DNA from: Volutella citrinella
Lineage: Eukaryota > Ascomycota > Sordariomycetes > Hypocreales > Nectriaceae
Length of the DNA stretch: 64,000 nt
Reading direction: 5' to 3'
Assembly: GCA_034401135.1 (NCBI GenBank)
Contig: JAWZSP010000001.1
Coordinates: 6,076,001-6,140,000, forward strand
The notes under the pieces are model-generated. The model was given only the letters and a program-made list of their open reading frames with translations. It was not told the DNA's origin and searched no databases. A program made the position numbers and the translations under genes. This document shows, in pieces, positions 55,873-64,000 of this stretch (the stretch's first letter is position 1; the number at the start of each line of letters is the position of its first letter).

Positions 55873-56319
55873 GGTTCTGGTGAGACAGTCATGGAGCGAT
55901 GAGATGAGGATGAACGGGCGGGCGGGAGTCAAGTCATGGGGATCGAACACAGGCTACAGAAGACATAGCTCAATGGGTTATTCCATTGGAGTGGCCGATC
56001 GTCTCTGCTTTGCACTGTCTGCAACGTTCAGTCCTGGATTGGGAGCGTGGCTGTAGGCTGAGGCTATTGTCGCTGTTCAGGTGAATTTGCGTGCAAACTT
56101 CTCACCAGAAGCGCCCCACCAATTAACGACACCCATCAACGCCAGCCACAGCCAGATTAGGCACGTCAGTACAGAGCCCGTTTCAACGTAATATTTATAA
56201 ATTAAGGTTCATCACTCTGATATATATAATTCGCATTCATTAGCACCCTTGGTGTCTTGCATTTTATGCCCGGCGCCCATGTCCGCTGGTAATTCCGCGT
56301 TACCCTATGCTTTGACGGG
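55873..56319. other. intergenic region between P450 and MFS genes
   Basis: It contains the P450 promoter and the MFS 3' UTR. An AT-rich block with TATATATAATT-like sequence lies near 56190-56230, close to the MFS 3' end. No additional gene is seen. Confidence 0.5.
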
Positions 56320-57939
56320 CTATGGACTTGTCTCACTCGCCTCTTGGCTCTCCTTCTTCGCCGCCTGCCTCCTGGCCAACTCCTCGCGCCATTTCGAGCC
56401 CCGGACCATGATGAAGAACAGCGGCGGTAAGCAGAGAATCAGCAGCCCACCCACCAGGGTGAGCGCCCAGCCCGTGCCCATGGCATCCATCATTGGCACA
56501 ATCGCCGCCGTGGCCCCCGCACCGACGAGGCACCGCGTCAGGTTGTTAGCCGCCGTGGCCGTGCCAGCCCGTCCCGGGTGAATGTCGACCAGCAGCGTGT
56601 TGGTCGTGTTGTTGAAGCCCACGATGCTCACACCCATGATGACGGTGACGACGCACGGCACCGCAACGTGGGCGTCCCGGTCCACGGCCCAGCCCCAGGC
56701 TACGATGCTGGCGCCGGCGACCAGCAGCAGCGGGAGCCCAATTTCGAGACGCACGCGCTCGATGGGGAACCCGGCCATGTCCTGCTGCCGCTTGCGGTCG
56801 TAGGGGATGCCCAGCTTCTTGCAGTGCCGCTCGTAGTTGCGGTTCATGAGTGGACCTGCGATGATGGCGGCTAGTATGGAGCCCACGGCCATCGGGAGGT
56901 ACATGAGGCCGACCTGGACCTCGTTGTAGCCATACTGCTTCTCAAAGAGGAATGGCAGCGCCGTAGCGACGCAATAGAAGCCCGAGAAGACGATGCTGCT
57001 GACTGCCAGCAGGAACCCCGTCTCTTTCTGCAGCAGCATCGTCAGCGACCCGAGCAGGTCGGGCGCCTTGAGCTTGAACCTCTTCCGGCCCTGCGAGGCG
57101 CTCGACTGACAGCGTCCCAGCGCCGCCATGTCCTGCTTCTTCCTCCTACGGCGTAGTATCTGCGGCAGGGACCGGTACATGGGCGGCGGTGGCGTGGACC
57201 CGTCGCCCACAATCTCGCGGCACGTCTCCGGGAAGAAGGCGGCGACGAGCACGGCAGTGACGCCGGCGAGGATGGCTAGGAACCAGAAGATGGACCTCCA
57301 GCCCAAGTACTCGGACAGCAGGCCGCCCACGACAGGGCCCAGGGCAGGGCCCAGCACGACGGGCACGCTCATGAAGCCAATGTACTGGCCACGCTCTGCC
57401 GACGTGACGACATCGGCCACGACGGCGAAGCAGAGGGCGACGGTGGTGCTACAGCCAGCCGACTGGAGGCACCTCAGGCCCAGCAGCGCGCCATAGTTCG
57501 GGGCCAGGGCGAGTCCGATGTTGGCGGCCACGTAGATGGCGAAGCAGACGAGGTACGCCGGCCTCCGCCCTGCCGTGTCGGCCATGGATCCGATGAACAT
57601 GGGCACGACGCCCTGGAAGATCATGTACGTCGTCACGGTCAGGTTGACCCGGGTGGGCGAGACGCCCAGGTCCTCTGCGATGGCGGGCATGGCCGGGTAG
57701 TAGATCTGGGCCGACAGGGGCGAGAATAGGGCCGTAGTGGCGGCGGCCAAGACGATGAAGCGTTTCTGCCATGTCGTAAAGGCCGAGTAGATGGGCGCCG
57801 GTGCTGGTGCGTCCCGAGGCTGCTGCTTCTCGACATCGCCCGCGGTGTCAGAGCTCTGGGTGGCATTAGATGGGCCATCTTGCGGCCGTGCAGTCTTCTC
57901 AGGTGGGCTGATGGCGCTGTTGTCTTCGAGTCTGCTCAT
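56320..57939 (-). CDS. DHA1-family MFS drug:H+ antiporter
   Basis: A single-exon protein of 539 aa starting at MSRLEDNSAI; an upstream in-frame Met at 58035 is less likely. A hydrophilic N-tail of about 55 residues is followed by 12 membrane segments. Motif A is GSMADTAGRRPAYL (loop 2-3) and motif C is VLGPALGPVVGGLLSEYLGW in TM5, the marker of drug:proton antiporters. A long basic central loop (RRRRKKQD, RKRFKLKAPD) separates the halves. This is the Qdr/Flr-like DHA1 group that exports drugs, organic acids or fungal metabolites. Because it sits beside a P450 on the same strand, export of the P450 product is a reasonable hypothesis but not shown. Confidence 0.9.
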   Translation of the reverse strand: MSRLEDNSAISPPEKTARPQDGPSNATQSSDTAGDVEKQQPRDAPAPAPIYSAFTTWQKRFIVLAAATTALFSPLSAQIYYPAMPAIAEDLGVSPTRVNLTVTTYMIFQGVVPMFIGSMADTAGRRPAYLVCFAIYVAANIGLALAPNYGALLGLRCLQSAGCSTTVALCFAVVADVVTSAERGQYIGFMSVPVVLGPALGPVVGGLLSEYLGWRSIFWFLAILAGVTAVLVAAFFPETCREIVGDGSTPPPPMYRSLPQILRRRRKKQDMAALGRCQSSASQGRKRFKLKAPDLLGSLTMLLQKETGFLLAVSSIVFSGFYCVATALPFLFEKQYGYNEVQVGLMYLPMAVGSILAAIIAGPLMNRNYERHCKKLGIPYDRKRQQDMAGFPIERVRLEIGLPLLLVAGASIVAWGWAVDRDAHVAVPCVVTVIMGVSIVGFNNTTNTLLVDIHPGRAGTATAANNLTRCLVGAGATAAIVPMMDAMGTGWALTLVGGLLILCLPPLFFIMVRGSKWREELARRQAAKKESQEASETSP

Positions 57940-58779
57940 GATGGTCCGGTTTTGGGAGTTGACGGACCATGACTTCAGGGAAGTAACTTGACAGCTCGCA
58001 ACGAACGGGGGGGAACTAGAGGCAAGATATAACACAGCACGCGACCAGGGATTGCAGAACGCAGGGCGTGAAGACCGGAGAATTGTGCTAAAGTCCGATC
58101 CCCAATCGCCAAGACGTCACCGTGAACAGGGAGTTGGGCGTTGTGGGGATGGGTATCGGTGCCGAATCGGCAAGATATGGTTTGCTGGACATGCCACCAC
58201 AGCTGGTTTGGGGATTAAAAATGCCATGGATGACGATGGGCACTCTTACTAGGCTCTACGGGTGATCGGCTTTGGCAGAAACTGCGGGCTGGTGGGGAAG
58301 TGGGAGGACGAGAGCCGCTGATGGGTTGTAGTGTCGTTCACGGTGGGCTGTTTAGCGGTGGTGGATTTGTTAGTGGTGGATTTGGTAGTGGATGGGACGG
58401 CAAGTTGCATCCGGGAATTGCAACGCTGCGGGCAAAGTGAAACAAAAAGAAGTACCCCAGCTGCGGATTGTGTCAGTTTGAGAAAGAGATGCATACAAGT
58501 AGACGTCCGTGGGTATTGTGCTTCCTTTCCTGGTTGATAGTCATTCCATGTCTCAGTACGCTGTAGAAACAGAGCTGTGGTGGTGCACGCTGGTGGGTTG
58601 AGGCTGAGCCTGGAGCTTCAACCCAGCGCTGCGGGGTAGGGTTGATCCGCCCCGGGAAATCTGGCCTCTGGATAGGCAAGTCCAGTGAAGGGGAAATAAT
58701 ATATCATGACAACAACCACATCAGACAGCAGCATCTCCCTTGACAATTCAAAGCCGCCTGCACGGCCCACAACGCCATC
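57940..58779. other. divergent intergenic region (MFS / Bos1)
   Basis: It holds the promoters of the MFS gene (-) and BOS1 (+). A small imperfect tandem (about 58355-58390, GTGGTGGATTTG units) is present. No gene is supported. Confidence 0.5.
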
Positions 58780-59567
58780 ATGGTAAGCACCTCCCGCTCC
58801 TCTCCCCTCCTAGTCCACCACTGCTCACAAAATCCCAGAACATCTCGTACAACTCGGCGCTCCGGCAGAGCAAGGCGCTGCGGGCGGAGCTGGAGACGCT
58901 CAACTCCAAGCCCATGGCGACGCCCGCCGACATTGGCAACGTGTCGGCGTCCATCGCCTCCTTCACCAAGACGCTCGACGAGTACCACGCGCTGGCCCGG
59001 CAGGAGATTGTGCCCAAGAAGCAGGACGAGGCGTTTGAGCGCGTCAAGCGCTTCCGCGAGGACCTGTCCGACTTCCGCACCCAGGTCGACTCGGTCAAGA
59101 AGGCCCACACCGACGCCCAGCACCAGGCCAACCGCACCGAGCTGCTGGGCCGCCGGCCGTACAACCAGACGCCCGAGAACCCGTACGCCAACGCGACGAC
59201 GACGACGCAGTCCACCTTCCAGCCGCGCCACGGCGGCCACCAGCAGCAGGCCGCGCTGTCGACGGGCGCGGGCGACGAGGCCCGCGAGGCGCACGCCTTC
59301 CGCGAGCAAAACTTCTTTTCGAACACAAACTCGGCCCTCGACGACTACATTGCGCGCGGGCAGGCCGTGCTGGGCGACCTGGCGCAGCAGCGCGACGTGC
59401 TCAAGGGCACGCAGAAGCGGCTGTACAGCGTGGCCAACACGCTGGGCGTCAGCGGCGACACGATCCGCATGGTGGAGCGGCGCGCCCGCGAGGACAAGTG
59501 GATCTTTGCCGCGGGCGTGATTGTCTTTTTCTTGTTTTGCTGGCTCGTGATTCACTTTTTGCGGTGA
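58780..59567 (+). CDS. BOS1: Bos1 ER-Golgi SNARE (membrin homologue)
   Basis: Predicted exons are 58780-58782 and 58839-59567; 243 aa, the length of yeast Bos1. The first coding exon is only the ATG: GTAAGC follows at once, and AATCCCAG joins to AACATCTCG, giving MNISYNSALRQS, the family N-terminus. A helical N-terminal domain is followed by the TELLGRRPYNQTPENPYAN linker, the SNARE helix (about LDDYIARGQAVLGDLAQQRD through MVERRAREDKW) and a C-terminal membrane anchor (FAAGVIVFFLFCWLVIHFL). Bos1 is the Qb-SNARE that works with Sed5, Bet1 and Sec22 in ER-to-Golgi fusion. It is convergent with the thiamin pyrophosphokinase gene. Confidence 0.93.
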
Positions 59568-59910
59568 TGTGGATGGGTCCTTGACAAATCAAGGGATGTA
59601 TGGATGGATGGATGGGTGGACGGTTTGCGTGGAAAATCGGTGGGAGCTCGACAGAGGCGAGTGGGCATCAGCGCGGCGCTTGGAGTTTTTTTTCATTTAT
59701 TTCCCACTCCTACGGCGTTGCATTTGTCTTGGCGTAGTTGTGCCTCGATGCAACGCATCCCGTGGGTGACTGGGTGGTAGTTTCTGCTTGGGCATCTCCA
59801 TGTGTATAGATGCGACGCTACCGCAGACGTGAATTTACATAGATATCCATCTCGTACCAAACCCTAGATGCACCGTTGCCCTCCTTTCTTTGCTTTACTT
59901 CTCACTGCGG
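59568..59910. other. convergent intergenic region
   Basis: It lies between the BOS1 and THI80 stop codons. A GATG repeat occurs at about 59598-59612. It presumably holds both 3' UTRs. Confidence 0.5.
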
Positions 59911-60859
59911 TCACTCTGGCTGCTGTAGTGGCTCCAGGTCCTCGCCATCGACCTGGGCCAGCGCCACCGTAAACAGCACGTCCTTGTCCGTCTCGACGAC
60001 GACCGTCTGCGTGTCCGGCAGGATATGATTGCTAGTGCTCAGATTTCCGCCGATACACGTCTCCCAGTCCTCCACGTCCCACTCCAGCCCAGACGTGGTA
60101 ATGCGAGCCGTGTCGCGCAGCGGAATAACGCCAACGTGGCGTCCAAACACCTCGGGCTCGCCCTCGTCGCGGACGTGGATGCTGTGGCGGCCCGGCTTGA
60201 GCAGCCACGTCAGGCTGCCGCCCGAGAAGAGGAAGACGCGGCCGTCGGCGTAGGCGTCGCCCGCGTGGAACAGGTACAGCTGGTGCAGCTGCGAGATGCC
60301 CTGGTCCACGCGCCCGCCCAGCCCGCCCACGGCCACAATGTCTATGCCCGCGTGCTCGGCCCGGATGTACTTGACGGCCTTCATGAAGTCGGTGCTCTCC
60401 TGGTCGGGAATGTGCAGAATGGTGGTGGGCGATGGCTGGGCTGTGTAGAAGCTGCGGACGGTGGCGTCTAGCGAGTCGAGGTCGCCAACGATGGCCTGGA
60501 GGTTTGACTGGGGGTAGAGTGAGGAGAGTCAGGTCGCTGCGGTCCAGAGTTTGAAGCCATCACCGGGGACAGGGAGGTCTACGTACAAACTTGCCGTGGA
60601 ACGTCGACAGCGCGTGTAAGCGGTTTGCGCCCCCGTCGGCGGCGACCCGGATGGCAGCTACAGCCTCGTTAGCCAGGGGACCCGAGCCTGCGCTGGAATC
60701 ATGTGCATGTCGTCGTCACCCACATTGCTTCCACAGGCGGCGCAGATTAGGCCCGTTGCGCAGCGGCTGGTTGAGGACCAGCAGGGCAAAGCTCTGCGGC
60801 ATCGGGTAGTCCTGCAGCAGCTTGGCCGGGCGCCAGTCAAATGTCGGGCTCTGCGCCAT
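59911..60859 (-). CDS. THI80: thiamin pyrophosphokinase
   Basis: Predicted exons are 60859-60724, 60657-60587 and 60507-59911; 267 aa. Splicing restores LWKQSAIRVAADGGANRLHA, the N-terminal family motif (RVAADGGAN). Then come the catalytic GDLDS (in AIVGDLDSLD), the QESTDF motif, GGLGGRVDQ (GGRxDQ, thiamin/ATP binding) and the C-terminal domain with GVIPLRD and TTSGLEWD. The enzyme transfers pyrophosphate from ATP to thiamin to make TPP in the cytosol. Donors are GTGGGT (weak, intron 1) and GTACGT. No TPP-riboswitch-like element was recognised in its introns. Confidence 0.92.
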
Positions 60860-62321
60860 GGCGACGGTCGGGTCTCTGTTGCTGGTCTGTCAAGACCGTC
60901 GTGTGCGCTGGTGGTGAGTCGCAATGTGAGCGAGTCAGTGACGTTGACGACCGTGAGAGTGAGGCGTGCGCGAGTGTGAGTGAGAGAGCTGGGCGGGGGA
61001 GGGGCAGCTAGGGACAGCTGAGCTTGGGCAGGCAGCTCCTCTGGTCGCGCGACAGGAAAATCCAGAGTGGAGGTGGCTGATCCGAACTAGTCCTCTCCAA
61101 GCCTATCCGGAATCCGTTGGTGCTCAATAAAACGGCCAATGGACAAGAGTAGCGTGCGTGACGAAGTGGGAGAGGCAGCGGGAAAGGCCGAATCTTAAAT
61201 CAATCTTGGGGCTGCAAACGAAAACGCTGCCCCGCCCGCAAACGCTACTACCTGTAGTCGCCTTTTATAGTCTATGGGTCACGTTTGCTTGTCCGCCTAC
61301 GGATACGTTTTTTACTCGTTCGGTTTGCAACATCTCGTGCTCCCGTCGCTTTTTTTTTTTGCTTTTTCCTTGCCTCAGGGTGAACCCTGTGTGACGGACT
61401 GGCCTCATTGCTTTGTATGACTGTGCACATATGCGTGGCATCACGCGTCGCAAGCTCCCGGTTCTTGACTGGCTTGCGTCTGGTGATCCCAAAGCCACCA
61501 TTCTTAGCGGGTTTATGGTAACGCCTCCACCCGGTGTGTGACAAGGCGCATGTAATTGATGCTTGCCGTTGGAGTGGCCGCTGTCGGAGTCGCTGAGTAC
61601 TAGCATCACGAATTCAATATCTTGTCGTAAGCTGGTAGGGCACCAGCATGCTTGGTAATAGTCTCGTCATCACTGATCCTGATTCCTGTTGACACCCGAC
61701 TTGCAGCGGCTGCCCTGATGCCAACGCAAATCTTCATGCATATTTCCTTGTTTTTCATTTCAAAACTACTATCCGAGACATGTCTTGAGCTGCTTATGCA
61801 AGACCTTCGTCAATAGCCTGACAACGCTGGTTGAGGAACTTGTGTCATGTCAAATTCAAAAAAGGTCGATCAAAATCCGATGTATAGTCATCACTCTAGT
61901 CGATTAATTATTTGAGACAATATTACTCTCGCTGGTGCATCAGTAATACTTGAACTTCTCGCTACTGCATTCTAATAATTCTTGTGAACCTAGCCGTGAC
62001 GTGATGGTTAGTCCAGGAACAACTCGGCCATGTCCTGAATAAATGAAAATGATCATCATGTGCGGGAATTCCAGCAACTGCCTCTGTAAGCCGGACAAAA
62101 TTCGTGGATATGCGGATGAGATGAGGCTCTGCCAAATAAATGCAGCCGTATCTGCGCCTCATTTTACCTCGGATTGGTCGGTACACGGGATACACCGTTG
62201 ACAATCCAGCCCAAAAGGCGTCCCTAGCCCCTCAGCCTCATCCCCTCTGACATCGCCTCTACGTCATCCTGCCACACCACCCGTCTCTCACTAGCCGCGC
62301 GCCGTCAAACAGCACCCACTC
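60860..62321. other. divergent intergenic region
   Basis: It lies between THI80 (-) and the GGCT-like gene (+). Short unsupported ORFs occur, with a run of ten or more T at about 61350-61360. The part from 61.75 to 62.0 kb is AT-rich. No RNA gene was recognised. Confidence 0.5.
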
Positions 62322-63620
62322 ATGGCCTCGTCCGACTTACACGGGGCCTGGCGCCCGATGCAAGAGCACGACTCGCTGTATTTCTCCTACGGAAGCAACC
62401 TGCACCTCTCCCAGATGGCCACGCGATGCCCGTCCAGCACATTCGTCGGACGCGCGAGCCTGCACGGCTATCGATGGCAGATCAACCAGCGCGGCGTCGC
62501 CAACGTGGTGCACGCCCCGGATTCTGTCGTCCACGGCCTCGTCTTCTCCATCGGCGCCAGGGACGAGAGGAGTCTGGATCGCTCCGAGGGCGTGGCAAAG
62601 GGCAGCTATCAGAAGCACCTCCTCACGGTTGACCTTGAGCCGCACCAGCACTACTGCGGATTCAAAACGGCCCACGTCGCCGAGTTGCTCGCCCAGCAGG
62701 CAGCAGGCAGCGTAACTGCGATCCCCGATCTGGGTATGCATGCAGATGGCTCTGTAGCCAGACAGCTGAGGCAGTTCGGTGCTCACTTCTCGGTCCCGGA
62801 TCACGGCGATGGCTCATGGGCACCCAGCCAGCCTCAGCAGGTGACAGTTTTGGTATACGTCAGCGAGGGTTTCAAGGACGATGGCGCCATCAGAGAGGAG
62901 TACATTGGACGCATGCGGCTGGCTGTCGCTGACGCTGTCGAGCTAGGGGTGCCACGGTCTTTTGTTGAAGAATTCATCATGCCGTTCATAGCGGTGCCGG
63001 AGAGGGCAGACAATGGGGATGAACACGGCAGAGATTCAATACGTAAGCTAATCCACTGCCACTGCAATATGCTTTCAAGTTGTCTCACTCTATCTACTCT
63101 CCCAGAACACTCTCAGCCGCCGCATCCCCGACACAGCACGTACGAACCGTTGAATCTTGCGGACCTGAAGCGGCAGAACCATCAACGGCCCAGCAACGAC
63201 TCAGCGCCGGGCCTCGTCTTTGCACAGCCCCTTCTAGACGCCGTGCTCCGCGTCGACCACGGTAGCAACCAAGACGGGTCCTCCATCTACGTCGTCTTGG
63301 TTGAGGAATACCTCCTAAACAACAGCCCACGCGTCAGCATCGCATCGGCGACCAAGGACCTCGAGCTGGCAAACGAGCTAGCGATGCAGAAATTCACCCA
63401 GACTTTCTCTCGCATACTAAGGGAAAATCCACCGTCTGCGGATACCAAAGTATCAGACTCAATCGAAGGTGTGCCGTCGTCTGGGGCGGGTGGCAGGATC
63501 GAGGCTGTGGAGTGGGTGCTGGTCGAGGGCGCGCATCTCCAGCTCAGGGCTGAAGTCCCGGGTGACCTGGGCCAGCTCACCGTTTCGGTCAGGAAGCAGA
63601 GGATATCCGAGGCATGCTGA
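62322..63620 (+). CDS. gamma-glutamylcyclotransferase-like (AIG2/GGCT fold) protein
   Basis: Predicted exons are 62322-63042 and 63106-63620; 411 aa. The 63-bp intron (GTAAGCTAAT...CTCCCAG) is a multiple of three and stop-free, so unspliced reading remains open. The N-terminus has the family signature YFSYGSNLHLSQMATRCPSS (the YGSN loop), then LHGYRWQINQRGVANVV and GLVFSIGARDERSLDRSEGV, in which the acidic segment corresponds to the catalytic Glu region, and YIGRMRLAVADAVELGVP. GGCT enzymes release 5-oxoproline from gamma-glutamyl peptides in glutathione turnover. The C-terminal 170 residues are specific to this type and include DGSSIYVVLVEEYLL; no known domain is seen there. Confidence 0.82.
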   Translation: MASSDLHGAWRPMQEHDSLYFSYGSNLHLSQMATRCPSSTFVGRASLHGYRWQINQRGVANVVHAPDSVVHGLVFSIGARDERSLDRSEGVAKGSYQKHLLTVDLEPHQHYCGFKTAHVAELLAQQAAGSVTAIPDLGMHADGSVARQLRQFGAHFSVPDHGDGSWAPSQPQQVTVLVYVSEGFKDDGAIREEYIGRMRLAVADAVELGVPRSFVEEFIMPFIAVPERADNGDEHGRDSIRKLIHCHCNMLSSCLTLSTLPEHSQPPHPRHSTYEPLNLADLKRQNHQRPSNDSAPGLVFAQPLLDAVLRVDHGSNQDGSSIYVVLVEEYLLNNSPRVSIASATKDLELANELAMQKFTQTFSRILRENPPSADTKVSDSIEGVPSSGAGGRIEAVEWVLVEGAHLQLRAEVPGDLGQLTVSVRKQRISEAC

Positions 63621-64000
63621 TGAGTGCTAGCAGACTCGACAGTGTGGTTCAAAACTCCAAGAGAAGGAATATTCTCGGATGGATTGGTGAGCACGCGTAC
63701 ACGAAAAAAAAACCCTTATTAAAGTGTAATGGATAAAATCACTGCTTTTAGATCAATTGATAATGAAATCCATCTGCAGATCGCATCCATGACGTCAAAA
63801 TGTCAAACGCCAGTTGGCGATGCCCTCACCTAGCGTCGCGCTGGGCGGTTCCGGCTAATTATCGGCCCCTGCGCGCATCACCTTTTTTTTTTCTCTCATT
63901 CCGCGTCGAATCGGAAGCTCGGGCCCATTCGCATCAAACCCTCATCAATCCCATCTCTCGCATCGCATGGCAAAGCTCCACTGCTGCTGACCAATTCTCG
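63621..64000. other. 3' flank of GGCT-like gene and start of a new intergenic region
   Basis: It contains a perfect CRE-like TGACGTCA at 63790-63797 and a T-run at about 63883-63892 followed by CT-rich sequence. This looks like a promoter for a gene beyond the window end. Confidence 0.45.
63790..63797. promoter_or_regulatory. CRE-like palindrome TGACGTCA
   Basis: A perfect 8-bp ATF/CREB-type bZIP site in the promoter-like end of the window. The target gene, if any, is outside. Confidence 0.4.

Noticed and set aside
59911..60859. Possible TPP riboswitch in the thiamin pyrophosphokinase introns
   Set aside because: The introns are short (66 and 79 nt) and lack the conserved CUGAGA and ACCUGA-type elements; too small for a TPP aptamer.

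Overview
The window is nuclear DNA of a filamentous ascomycete (Pezizomycotina), most likely a sordariomycete and possibly hypocrealean. The class-level guess is inference from gene content. Supporting signs are GC-rich genes with short introns (about 50-110 bp, a few near 220 bp) of the form GTRNGT...CTRAC/CTAAT...YAG, a single dispersed 5S rRNA gene, a Zn2Cys6 regulator, a PTH11-type rhodopsin-domain protein, and many secreted or membrane Cys-rich proteins. I rebuilt exon structures from splice motifs and reading-frame continuity; they are predictions.

Layout. 1-2.8 kb: no recognisable gene. 2.8-6.7 kb: a disordered 415-aa protein (+) and a Whi5/Nrm1-like G1/S repressor (-). 9.2-11.6 kb: two adjacent GNAT acetyltransferase genes (-); the second, LYC1-like, carries an in-frame TAG. 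12.8-14.4 kb: RQT4/TRIP4-type zinc-finger protein (-). 14.9-15.6 kb: secreted 12-Cys protein (-). 16.5-17.4 kb: APH-fold phosphotransferase with a frame break (-). 18.8-21.0 kb: nine-exon Mup1-type methionine permease (+). 21.1-21.3 kb: tRNA-derived (SINE-like) element. 22.6-24.1 kb: mitochondrial malate dehydrogenase (+), convergent with the SPF1 P5A ATPase (24.7-28.8 kb, -). 30.1-33.8 kb: Zn2Cys6 factor downstream of an Old Yellow Enzyme, both on -. 34.3 kb: 5S rRNA (-). 37.3-40.4 kb: a 1035-aa secreted protein made of 22 tandem six-Cys repeats (+). 40.9-42.1 kb: F-box protein (+). 42.6 kb: tRNA-Gln(CTG) (+). 44.1-45.1 kb: Cys-rich single-pass surface protein (+). 45.3-47.1 kb: APC-type GABA/choline/amino-acid permease (-), divergent from a seven-TM rhodopsin-domain protein (48.8-50.2 kb, +). 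51.7-52.5 kb: a third GNAT (+). 54.1-57.9 kb: a cytochrome P450 and a DHA1 MFS transporter, both on -. 58.8-59.6 kb: Bos1 SNARE (+), convergent with thiamin pyrophosphokinase (59.9-60.9 kb, -). 62.3-63.6 kb: gamma-glutamylcyclotransferase-like protein (+).

How the genes relate. Housekeeping functions (MDH, SPF1, BOS1, THI80, RQT4-like, Whi5-like, 5S, tRNA) are interleaved with accessory genes. Candidate functional pairs are OYE plus Zn2Cys6 regulator, and P450 plus MFS exporter (a possible minimal secondary-metabolism or detoxification unit). Two genes look broken (LYC1-like by a nonsense codon, APH-like by a small deletion). The most unusual object is the 22-repeat Cys/Lys-rich secreted protein, which carries a recent 270-bp internal tandem duplication.
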